A stretch of 64,000 nucleotides of DNA from Korobacter sp036501185 (GTDB taxonomy: Bacteria > Acidobacteriota > Terriglobia > Terriglobales > Acidobacteriaceae): positions 1 through 64,000 of the forward strand of contig DASYAU010000014.1 in the NCBI GenBank assembly GCA_036501185.1, in the 5' to 3' direction. Shown here piece after piece: positions 56,753-64,000 of this stretch. The translations under genes and the position numbers were made by a program. The notes below the pieces were generated by a model that was given only the letters and a program-made list of their open reading frames with translations, was not told where the DNA came from and searched no databases. Position 1 is the stretch's first letter. The number at the start of each line of letters is the position of its first letter.

Positions 56753-58057
56753 ATGAAGAGCTATCGGCTATTGCGCCTGGCATTGTTGGGAGTATTGGTG
56801 CTGGGTTTCTCAGCTCTGTCGTTCGGGCAGGCCTACGGGCAGGTCGGCTTCGACGGATTTGGGGTCAACGTTGCAATTGGTGTCGCGCCACCGCCGCTTC
56901 CGGTATATGACCAGCCGCCGATTCCGGCTGTAGGCTACGTTTGGACGCCAGGATACTGGGCATGGGATGACGATGACGGGTATTACTGGGTGCCGGGGAC
57001 GTGGGTTCAGCCACCGGAAGTAGGCGTGATTTGGACGCCGGGTTACTGGGGCTGGAACGATGGGATGTACGGATGGAATGACGGCTACTGGGGCACCGAA
57101 GTAGGGTTCTACGGCGGGATTGATTACGGCTTTGGCTATCCGGGTGACGGCTACTACGGTGGCGAATGGCGCGGAAACCAGTTCTACTACAACCGGGAAG
57201 TGAACAACGTCACCAATGTGACTAACATCACGACGGTGTACTCGAAGCCGGTGCCGAGGCATGAGACTGCGGAGCACGTGAGCTACAGCGGTGGAGAGGG
57301 TGGCGTGCAGGCGAAGCCGACTCCGCAACAGGAAGAAGCGCGCAAGACCGCGAAGGTCAGAGCGACGCCGGCGCAGAAGCAGCAAGTGCAGGCAGCGAAG
57401 GCGAATCCTGCAACGCATGTCAAGAACAATGGCGGCAAGCCTGCTGTAGCGGCGACGGCAAAGCCGGGTGACTTTAAACACGCGCTGCCGGCGAAAGCTG
57501 CGGGCGGTAAGGTTGATCCGAAAGTGCTGCGAGCGAATGCGAAGACCGCTCCGGTAAAACACAACAATGCGGCTGCCAAGAACGAGACCGGCAGGGCCAA
57601 CGCTAATAATAAAGCGGCAGCGGCCAACAAGGGCAACGAGAAGCCAAGCGGTAAGGCGGCGAACGAGGCCAACACGCGCGAGGCGAACAAGCCGAACACG
57701 CACGAGACGGGCAAGGCAAACGAGAGCGCTGCAAGTAAGAACGAGCGCAACGTCCCGAAGCCGCCGAACGCGGGTGCTGAGGGCACAACCCATGCGCGCG
57801 CTACGGAGCCAAGCACTGCGAAGCCGGAGAATAGCCGTCACGAGTCTGGCACCGCAACAGGCATGCCGCAGTCAGAGAGCGGCGCGCATCATGCGGCGGC
57901 TGAGCCGGCGCGTCCTGCTTCGCGCGAGGTGGCCCCGCCTGCTTCCCACGAGGCGACTAAGCCCGAGAAGAGCGCGCCTCCAAAGGAAGCTGCTCCGAAA
58001 CCCGAGAAGAGCAACGAGAAAGCGAAGCCTGATAACAAGGACGAGAAGCCGAAATAA
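56753..58057 (+). CDS. Exported YXWGXW-repeat protein with long Lys/Ala/Pro-rich tail
   Basis: 434 aa from ATG 56753 (AGAGGTG upstream). Signal peptide (LLRLALLGVLVLGFSALSFG), then aromatic YXWGXW-type repeats (VWTPGYWAW, YYWVPGTWV, IWTPGYWGW) and a YGG/GYG-rich part up to about residue 150, followed by an Asn/Thr spot and a 270-residue low-complexity tail of Lys, Ala, Pro, Glu and Asn. The repeats are found in BcpO-related and other outer-membrane/surface proteins of unknown role. The tail has coiled or disordered character. It is separated from hydG by the structured region. Confidence 0.85.
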   Translation: MKSYRLLRLALLGVLVLGFSALSFGQAYGQVGFDGFGVNVAIGVAPPPLPVYDQPPIPAVGYVWTPGYWAWDDDDGYYWVPGTWVQPPEVGVIWTPGYWGWNDGMYGWNDGYWGTEVGFYGGIDYGFGYPGDGYYGGEWRGNQFYYNREVNNVTNVTNITTVYSKPVPRHETAEHVSYSGGEGGVQAKPTPQQEEARKTAKVRATPAQKQQVQAAKANPATHVKNNGGKPAVAATAKPGDFKHALPAKAAGGKVDPKVLRANAKTAPVKHNNAAAKNETGRANANNKAAAANKGNEKPSGKAANEANTREANKPNTHETGKANESAASKNERNVPKPPNAGAEGTTHARATEPSTAKPENSRHESGTATGMPQSESGAHHAAAEPARPASREVAPPASHEATKPEKSAPPKEAAPKPEKSNEKAKPDNKDEKPK

Positions 58058-58076
58058 GCCCGACGTTCTGATGAAA

Positions 58077-58104
58077 AGCCCCGGCAGCGGCTGGGGCTTT
58101 TTTT
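58077..58104 (+). terminator. Intrinsic terminator after the YXWGXW gene
   Basis: AGCCCC (58077-58082) pairs with GGGGCT (58093-58098), followed by seven T. It also overlaps the end of the convergent GNAT gene. Confidence 0.85.
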
Positions 58105-58651
58105 ACAGGTGCTTGACCATTTTGATCACCGGCAGGACTTCTCGGTTGGGCAGCGGCACGTTGACCTGCTGCACTTCCACATAGCCCCGCAGGCGATACA
58201 ACGGAACGCCGGTGAGAGTTGAACCCATTTCGAGTCGGGTGAAGCCGGCCGCCGCGGCAGCGTCTTCACAGTGCTTCAGGACGAGGCTTCCGAGACCTTG
58301 GCGAGCATTGTCGGGATGCACGAAGATCGCGCGGATCTTGGCGGCATCGGTTTTGGGATCGAGGGGCTCGGGGATGCGATCGGGGCCACCGTCGCTGCCG
58401 AAGAGCGTTTTGCGAAAGCTCCAGCCGCCACAGGCGACGGTTTTCTGGTCAATTTCCGCGACGAAGTAAGTGCGATCGCGGATGAGTTGGGTGTCGACGC
58501 CTAGCGCGTGACCAAGGGCGCCGTCGAGTTGGGCGGGGGTGTAGTCGTTGGCCTGGAGCACGCGGCAGGAGCGCTCGATCAAGTCGCGCAAGATGGGTAA
58601 GTCGGCTTCGGTGGCGACACGAATGGTCGGGTTTTCCGGCGCCAAAGTCAT
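58103..58651 (-). CDS. GNAT-family N-acetyltransferase
   Basis: 182 aa. Starts with IRVATEADLPILRDLI and holds the acetyl-CoA loop IFVHPDNARQGLGSLVL, then AGFTRLEMGSTLTGVPLYRLRGYVEV. This is the Acetyltransf_1 single-domain type with unknown acceptor. ATG 58651 region. Unrelated in sequence to the RimL-like gene at 11194. Confidence 0.88.
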   Translation of the reverse strand: MTLAPENPTIRVATEADLPILRDLIERSCRVLQANDYTPAQLDGALGHALGVDTQLIRDRTYFVAEIDQKTVACGGWSFRKTLFGSDGGPDRIPEPLDPKTDAAKIRAIFVHPDNARQGLGSLVLKHCEDAAAAAGFTRLEMGSTLTGVPLYRLRGYVEVQQVNVPLPNREVLPVIKMVKHL

Positions 58652-58779
58652 GGCTCGATGATAGAGGAGGATGGGTTTCGAGCTCGCGTCAAATGCGGGT
58701 TTCCGTTCGAAATTCCACAGGCCACGGGTGGTTTACGGGTATCCAGCGCAGCGCCAACCGAATAGAATTTAAGTAACCC

Positions 58780-61700
58780 ATGTCCCCTGAATTCGTACAT
58801 CTGCACCTGCATACCGACTATTCCATGCTCGACGGCGCCAGCGACGTCGAGAAGCTCGTGGCGCGCGTGAAGGAGCTCGGACAGCCCGCTGTGGCCATGA
58901 CCGATCACGGAAACATTTATGGCGCGGTGCATTTCACGAATGCTGCCAAGGAAAAGGGGATCAAGCCAATCCTCGGTTGCGAGCTGTACATCTGCCAGAA
59001 AGAGGACCATCGCGCCGCACCGGAAGGTGATCAGTACAACCACTTGATCGTGCTGGCGGAAAACGAAGAGGGATATCGCAACCTCGTCAAGATTGTGAGC
59101 GAGGCCTCTCTGCATGGCTTTTATTACAAGCCCCGCGTCAGTAAGAAATTCCTGGCGGAACATGCGAAGGGGCTGATTGGCTTATCGGCGTGCTTGAAGG
59201 GTGAGGTGGCAGAACGGCTGACGGAAGGGAAGTTCGACGCCGCGAAGAAAGCCGCCGCGACCTTCGGCGAAATCTTCGGCGCGAACAACTTTTATCTCGA
59301 GATCCAGGACCAGGGGCTCGAAGAAGAGAAGCGCATCCATCAAGGGCTCTTCGATCTGGAGAAAGAGCTTGGGTATCCGATGGTGGCTACCAACGACAGC
59401 CACTATCTGTGCGAAGACGATTCTCACGCGCAGGACGTAATGGTCTGCATCCAGACCGGTAAATCGATTCACGATACGAACCGGATGAAGTTCGCGACCA
59501 ACCAGTTCTTCGTAAAGAGCGCGCAGGAGATGTCGCAGGTGTTCAACGGCGCCGACCGCGTGCTGTCGCGGACGTTGGAGATCGCGGAGCGCTGCAACGT
59601 AAAGCTCGAGAAGGTAAAAAACCCGTTCCCGAAATTCGATGTGCCCGAGGGCATGTCGATTGACAGCTACTTTGAGGACGTGGCGCGCAAAGGCATGGCG
59701 CGGCGCATGAACCTGCTACGCGAATTGCAGGCACAGGGGCGGATGCGGCACTCGTTCGCGGAATACGAAGAGCGGCTGAACTTCGAGATCGACACGATCA
59801 AGAAGATGCAGTTCCCGGGCTACTTCCTGATTGTGTGGGATTTCATTCGCTATGCAAAGGAGAACAATATTCCCGTGGGCCCGGGGCGTGGATCGGCCGC
59901 CGGATCGCTGGTGGCGTATGCCATGGCCATCACCGACGTAGATCCGCTGCAGAACAACCTGCTGTTCCAACGCTTCCTGAACCCTGAACGTATTTCCATG
60001 CCTGATATTGACGTGGATTTCTGCATGAACCGACGGGGCGAAGTCATTAAATACGTGACGGAGAAATACGGGCGCGACCAGGTGGCGCAGATCATCACCT
60101 TCGGCACGATGGCGGCGAAAGCGGCGATTAAGGACTGCGGCCGCGCGATGGATATTCCGTACGCGGAGGTGGACAAGGTTGCGAAGATGGTGCCCACGAC
60201 GATCAACATCACCATCGACGGCGCCCTGAAGGATTCGCCGATGCTGGCAACAGCGTATGAGAACGAGCCGCAGGTGAAAGAGCTGATCGATACGGCGAAG
60301 AGGCTGGAAGGCCTGGTGCGCAACTCGGGCGTACATGCCTCCGCCGTGGTGATCGCGCCGCAGCCGCTGACCGACTTAGTCCCGCTGCACAAGACGAAAA
60401 ACGATGAAATTGTGACTGCCTACGATATGAAGGCGGTCGAAAAGATGGGCCTGCTGAAGATGGACTTCCTCGGGCTCACCACGCTGACAATTCTCGACGA
60501 CGCATTAAAGTTGATCCAGCAGACGAAGGGCGAGAAAGTCGAACTGGAGAAGCTGCCGCTCGACGATAAAGGAACCTACGAGCGCATCTTCCATAGCGGA
60601 TACACCAGCGGCGTGTTTCAGTTTGAAAGTTCAGGGATGCGCGATGTCCTGCGGAAGTACAAGCCGGACACCGTCGAAGACCTGACGGCTCTCAACGCGC
60701 TCTACCGTCCGGGACCTATTCAAGGCGGAATGATTGATGATTTCATCAATCGCAAGTGGGGACGCGCGAAGGTCGATTACTTCCACGACGACCTGAAGAC
60801 CATTCTGGGTGAGACGCTGGGCGTGATCGTGTACCAGGAACAGGTGATGCAGATTGCGAACAAGCTTGCCGGCTACTCGCTGGGTGAAGCCGACCTGCTG
60901 CGACGCGCGATGGGCAAGAAAGATCCGAAGGAGATGGAGAAGCAGCGCGATCGCTTCGTGAAAGGCGCGATCGATCGCGGCTACGACAAGCAGCTCACCG
61001 TCCACATCTTTGACCTGATGGAGCAGTTCGCGGGATACGGTTTCAACAAGTCGCACTCGGCGGCATACGCGTTGTTGGCCTATCACACGGCCTATTTGAA
61101 GACGCACTATCCGATCGAGTTCATGGCGGCACTGTTGACGTCAGTTTCGGGCAGCACGGATGACGTGGTGAAGTACATCAACGAATGCCGTGATATGGGC
61201 ATCGCGGTCGAGCCCCCTGAGGTGAATGTTTCGCTGGCGAGCTTTACGCCGGATGGAGAGGCGATCCGCTTCGGCCTTTCGGCGATCAAGAATCTTGGAC
61301 ACAATGCTATTGAATCGATCGTGAATGCTCGGCAAGGGATTGGGAAGTTTTCATCGTTCTTCGAATTCTGCGAGAAGGTAGACCTGCGGCTGCTGAATAA
61401 ACGCGTGGTGGAGTCGCTGATCAAGAGCGGTGCGATGGACCCGCTGGGACGGCGCTCGCAGTTGTTTGCCGTGATCGACAAAGCGATGGAGGCGGCGCAA
61501 AAAGCGCAGCGGGACGCGGAGTCTGGCCAGCATGGACTGTTTGGCGTGTTCGATGAGGAGCCGGTTGGAGGCAAGAAGGTTGATTCACTGCCGAATGTGC
61601 CTGACTGGGATGAGCACCAGCGACTGGCAAACGAGAAAGAAATTCTCGGCTTCTTCATCACCGGACATCCGATGGAGAAGTACAAGGACAAGCTGGCGGA

Positions 61701-62256
61701 CTTCCGGGCGCTGAGCACCGAAGACCTGAAGAACATGCGCACGTCGAGCGGCAAAGAAGAGCATTACGTCGGCGGCGTAATGAGCGGCGTGAAGGTGGCG
61801 AAATCGAAGAAAGGCGACATGTACGCGCTGGGCACGCTGGAAGATATGCATGGCGCGGTGAGTTTCCTGTGCTTCAACGAGAACTACAAGCGGCTGGCGG
61901 AGAAGCTGAAGCTGGAAGTTCCGGTGCTGGTGAAGGGCTCTATCCGCGTCGAGGAAGATAATCCGCCGAAGGTGATGGTGAGCGACATTGTTCCGTTGGA
62001 GACGGCCGTGCCGAAGCTGCCGAGCAAAGTCCGCGTGCGGATCCCGCTGGAGGGCTCGACGAACGGCACGATTGACGCGCTGCATTCGATCTTTGGGGAG
62101 TGCAAGGGCAACGCGAAAGTGCTCTTTGACCTGGAGCAGCCAGGTGACTTTTTGGTGGTGATGGAAGCGGAAAGCTATAATGTGCAGGCGGACCGGGCTT
62201 TTGTGGCGCGAGTGGAAGAGTTGTGTGGCCGCGGCGCGGTACGTGCCATCGACTAA
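58780..62256 (+). CDS. dnaE: DNA polymerase III alpha subunit DnaE
   Basis: 1158 aa, the main replicative polymerase. N-terminal PHP domain (FVHLHLHTDYSMLDGA, MTDHGNIYGAV), C-family polymerase active site with PDIDVDFCMNRRGEVIKYV and GPGRGSAAGSLVAYA, the finger region HASAVVIAP, tandem helix-hairpin-helix, and a C-terminal OB fold with VGGVMSGVKVAKSKKGDMYALGTLEDMHG. Start ATG 58780 has a weak ribosome site. It is DnaE1-type in length (E. coli 1160 aa), with no intein. 198 bp upstream of accA, so possibly co-transcribed, as dnaE-accA is in proteobacteria. Confidence 0.96.
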   Translation: MSPEFVHLHLHTDYSMLDGASDVEKLVARVKELGQPAVAMTDHGNIYGAVHFTNAAKEKGIKPILGCELYICQKEDHRAAPEGDQYNHLIVLAENEEGYRNLVKIVSEASLHGFYYKPRVSKKFLAEHAKGLIGLSACLKGEVAERLTEGKFDAAKKAAATFGEIFGANNFYLEIQDQGLEEEKRIHQGLFDLEKELGYPMVATNDSHYLCEDDSHAQDVMVCIQTGKSIHDTNRMKFATNQFFVKSAQEMSQVFNGADRVLSRTLEIAERCNVKLEKVKNPFPKFDVPEGMSIDSYFEDVARKGMARRMNLLRELQAQGRMRHSFAEYEERLNFEIDTIKKMQFPGYFLIVWDFIRYAKENNIPVGPGRGSAAGSLVAYAMAITDVDPLQNNLLFQRFLNPERISMPDIDVDFCMNRRGEVIKYVTEKYGRDQVAQIITFGTMAAKAAIKDCGRAMDIPYAEVDKVAKMVPTTINITIDGALKDSPMLATAYENEPQVKELIDTAKRLEGLVRNSGVHASAVVIAPQPLTDLVPLHKTKNDEIVTAYDMKAVEKMGLLKMDFLGLTTLTILDDALKLIQQTKGEKVELEKLPLDDKGTYERIFHSGYTSGVFQFESSGMRDVLRKYKPDTVEDLTALNALYRPGPIQGGMIDDFINRKWGRAKVDYFHDDLKTILGETLGVIVYQEQVMQIANKLAGYSLGEADLLRRAMGKKDPKEMEKQRDRFVKGAIDRGYDKQLTVHIFDLMEQFAGYGFNKSHSAAYALLAYHTAYLKTHYPIEFMAALLTSVSGSTDDVVKYINECRDMGIAVEPPEVNVSLASFTPDGEAIRFGLSAIKNLGHNAIESIVNARQGIGKFSSFFEFCEKVDLRLLNKRVVESLIKSGAMDPLGRRSQLFAVIDKAMEAAQKAQRDAESGQHGLFGVFDEEPVGGKKVDSLPNVPDWDEHQRLANEKEILGFFITGHPMEKYKDKLADFRALSTEDLKNMRTSSGKEEHYVGGVMSGVKVAKSKKGDMYALGTLEDMHGAVSFLCFNENYKRLAEKLKLEVPVLVKGSIRVEEDNPPKVMVSDIVPLETAVPKLPSKVRVRIPLEGSTNGTIDALHSIFGECKGNAKVLFDLEQPGDFLVVMEAESYNVQADRAFVARVEELCGRGAVRAID

Positions 62257-62454
62257 ACGACCCGGCAGCCGCAACAAAGGCGGCGGCCGGGGATCACGAA
62301 TCCCGTAGAAGAGGAGTTGCAGTTGGCTGCTCCGAAGAACCAGGCGATCGAGCGCGACTCGCAACTGGTGAAGACCGGGATTTTGCCGGCCGTTGATTAC
62401 TGGATTTCCGCGGTTCAGACCCTTGTTGAGTCGCCAGGAGCGAAATCTCCAAAG

Positions 62455-63411
62455 ATGGAAGCTACTTCAAAAGCGCAGCAGGAATTGGAACGGATCGAGA
62501 AGCAGATCTCGGAATTGGAGAGCGCAGCAGGCGAGAACCAGGAAGCGCGACGCCAGTTGCACGAATTGCATGAGCGCGTCGCTACGCTGCGGCGGCAGAT
62601 CACATCGCAAATGGGCCCTTGGCAGAAGGTTGAGTTGGCGCGGCACCCGCAGCGGCCTTACATGATGGATTACGTGGAGCGGCTTTTCACGGACTTCAGC
62701 GAGATCCATGGAGATCGCGGGTTCGCGGACGATAATGCGATCGTCTGCGGGATGGCACGTTTCCGAGGGCAGGAATGCCTGGTGATTGGCACGCAGAAGG
62801 GTCGCGATAACAAGGAGAAGTTCCGCAGGAACTTTGGGTCGCCGAATCCTGAAGGCTATCGCAAGGCACTGCGCGCGATGAAGATCGCGGAGAAGTTCCA
62901 GAGGCCGATCGTCAGTCTTGTGGATGTCGTGGGCGCGTACCCGGGGCTGGGAGCGGAAGAGCGTGGACAAGCCGAAGCGATTGCGAAGAATCTTCGCGAA
63001 ATGGCAAGGCTGGAAGTGCCGGTGATCGCCATCATCACAGGCGAAGGCGGGTCGGGCGGTGCGCTGGCGATTGCCGTGGCGGACCGCGTGCTGATGATGG
63101 AGAACAGCATTTATTCGGTGATTTCGCCCGAGGGTTGCGCGTCGATCATGTGGCGCGATGCCTCGAAGAAAGATGTTGCGGCGGCAGCCCTGAAGATCAC
63201 CGCGGAAGACAACGTCGCCATGGGAATCGCAGACGATATCGTCCGGGAGCCTGCGGGCGGTGCGCACACAGATTTCGATGAGGCAGCGGCGTTTGTGGGC
63301 GAAGCCATTTCGAAGCATCTGGGCGAGCTACTACATACGCCAAAAGCGAAGATGCTGGACGATCGGTATAAGAAGTTCCGCGAGATGGCGAAGTTCTTCG
63401 AGGAAGTGTAA
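62455..63411 (+). CDS. accA: Acetyl-CoA carboxylase carboxyltransferase subunit alpha
   Basis: 318 aa from ATG 62455, the normal family length (E. coli 319 aa). Coiled N-terminal helix (KAQQELERIEKQISELE), then AccA blocks LARHPQRPYMMDYV, IHGDRGFADDNAIVCG, IGTQKGRDNKEK, NFGSPNPEGYRKALR, DVVGAYPGLGAEERGQAEAIAKNLREM and GEGGSGGALAIAVADRVLM. With AccD it transfers carboxyl from biotin to acetyl-CoA to make malonyl-CoA, feeding FabH-type synthesis. The frame is open to TTG 62317; GAGGAG at 62311-62316 is ideal for TTG 62323, so a 44-residue extension cannot be excluded. Confidence 0.94.
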   Translation: MEATSKAQQELERIEKQISELESAAGENQEARRQLHELHERVATLRRQITSQMGPWQKVELARHPQRPYMMDYVERLFTDFSEIHGDRGFADDNAIVCGMARFRGQECLVIGTQKGRDNKEKFRRNFGSPNPEGYRKALRAMKIAEKFQRPIVSLVDVVGAYPGLGAEERGQAEAIAKNLREMARLEVPVIAIITGEGGSGGALAIAVADRVLMMENSIYSVISPEGCASIMWRDASKKDVAAAALKITAEDNVAMGIADDIVREPAGGAHTDFDEAAAFVGEAISKHLGELLHTPKAKMLDDRYKKFREMAKFFEEV

Positions 63412-63449
63412 CCCCAACGTAGCAACGTTGTTGTTGTATGCTGTGGAAC

Positions 63450-64000
63450 ATGATTCGCCGTGGGGTTCTATTCGTTGTATTCCTTTGCGCGTCGCTCGGC
63501 GCGCAGCAGCAAGTTCAACAGTTCCACATTAAGCCGGTTCGGCCGGTTGAAGAGCTGCGGGCCGAGGCGCTGAAGGCCACTCCGCCGAATGAGACCGGCG
63601 ATTTCCGCAAGCCTGATTTGGTCGAACTGGTTAAGCTCGATCCGACGATCAAGCTGGATATCCATTACGCATCTACCAACAACTTCCTCGGCACTCCGAT
63701 GTACACGCAGGCGCGAGCATTTATGGAACGCCCCGCGGCGGAAGCGCTCGTACGGGTGAGCAAAAAACTGCACGAGCAGGGGCTCGGGCTGCTGGTGTTC
63801 GATGCGTATCGGCCGTGGTATGTGACGAAGATCTTCTGGGATGCAACTCCGCCGGACAAGCATGATTTCGTGGCGAACCCTCAGGAAGGCTCGCGACACA
63901 ATCGCGGCTGCGCGGTGGATCTGTCTCTCTACGACATGAAGACGGGAAAACCGCTATCGATGCCGAGCGATTATGACGAGATGTCGCAGCGGGCGTACCC
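63450..64000 (+). CDS. D-alanyl-D-alanine dipeptidase (VanX/DdpX-like), 3' end outside window
   Basis: Open from ATG 63450 to the window edge (183 codons), no stop reached, so it is partial. Signal peptide (RRGVLFVVFLCASLGAQ). The M15D family core: LDIHYASTNNFLG, FDAYRP, and zinc motif SRHNRGCAVDLSL with His and Asp ligands and the spacing S-x-H-x2-G-x-A-x-D. VanX cleaves D-Ala-D-Ala dipeptide; chromosomal DdpX types use it as nutrient or in wall turnover. Ends within YDEMSQRAY. No vanHA genes are seen; resistance is not implied. Confidence 0.88.
   Translation, partial: MIRRGVLFVVFLCASLGAQQQVQQFHIKPVRPVEELRAEALKATPPNETGDFRKPDLVELVKLDPTIKLDIHYASTNNFLGTPMYTQARAFMERPAAEALVRVSKKLHEQGLGLLVFDAYRPWYVTKIFWDATPPDKHDFVANPQEGSRHNRGCAVDLSLYDMKTGKPLSMPSDYDEMSQRAY

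Noticed and set aside
1..64000. Antisense open frames (for example those opposite sdhA, dnaE, dld and the BNR gene)
   Set aside because: High-GC codon bias opens long complementary frames; they show no motif, ribosome site or plausible composition.
1..64000. CRISPR array
   Set aside because: The repeats found are 26 bp degenerate, 219 bp tandem, or hairpin modules; none shows regular repeat-spacer spacing.
1..64000. Mobile elements, tRNA or rRNA
   Set aside because: No transposase, integrase or phage gene, and no tRNA cloverleaf or rRNA segment recognised.
63450..64000. Vancomycin-resistance VanX
   Set aside because: No vanH/vanA-type genes nearby; the exported VanX-like family is common in soil bacteria.

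Overview
This window looks like chromosomal DNA of a GC-rich, Gram-negative, soil-type heterotroph, most probably an Acidobacteriota member close to Koribacter (inference from gene content and style; no 16S rRNA is present). Supporting traits are eukaryotic-like Ser/Thr kinases fused to TolB-like and TPR regions, many GTG/TTG starts behind GAGGAG-type ribosome sites, a probable hopanoid C-2 methylase, YXWGXW and BNR-repeat exported proteins, and outer-membrane/periplasmic proteins. No transposase, integrase, phage gene, CRISPR array, tRNA or rRNA was seen. One small SRP RNA gene is present.

Layout. 1-4026: the end of one TPR protein and a second kinase-TPR gene with a single-base frameshift. 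4079-6739: msrA, a 219-bp tandem repeat array, the SRP RNA gene and fabH. 6837-13357 (mostly minus strand): a response regulator, a compact five-gene operon (methyltransferase, TPR protein, two small exported proteins, SprT-like metallopeptidase), a GNAT acetyltransferase and an HpnP-type radical SAM/B12 enzyme. 13568-19004 (minus): a coupled pair of small EamA-type membrane proteins, a DUF5715/M15-like exported protein and sdhCAB. 19225-28673: beta-lactamase-fold hydrolase, GAF protein, giant BNR-repeat exported protein, rubrerythrin, rdgB and a polytopic membrane protein broken by one in-frame stop. 28840-38103: a seven-gene, translationally coupled exopolysaccharide operon (SLBB export protein, Wzz-like chain-length protein, three glycosyltransferases, Wzy-like membrane protein, polyprenyl glycosylphosphotransferase). 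38265-53612: a C3-monocarboxylate island with an MFS carrier, coiled-coil porin, CstA, cytochrome P460-like protein, LldP lactate permease, FAD/Fe-S D-lactate dehydrogenase and LutABC. 53618-64000: a polytopic membrane protein, a HydG-type radical SAM enzyme with no hydrogenase genes nearby, a YXWGXW protein, GNAT, dnaE, accA and a VanX-like dipeptidase cut by the window edge.

How it works together. The 39-54 kb island would bring lactate and pyruvate through the outer membrane (porin) and inner membrane (LldP, CstA, perhaps the MFS carrier) and oxidise lactate to pyruvate (Dld, LutABC); the SDH complex encoded elsewhere in the window feeds the same quinone pool. TGTGA-N6-TCACA palindromes of the CRP/FNR type occur upstream of lldP and of the exopolysaccharide operon, with near matches upstream of the porin and sdhC. 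At lldP and the porin a -10-like hexamer lies at the same distance from the palindrome, so one global regulator may link carbon supply, respiration and capsule.

Non-coding DNA is unusually patterned. Many gaps hold short perfect hairpins with TGAA/TGAC/TGAT/TAAA/TTAC loops; others hold a second repeat family running from CCTTCGACT to CTTCGCTCAGGATGAC. A branched inverted-repeat structure follows the hydG-like gene.
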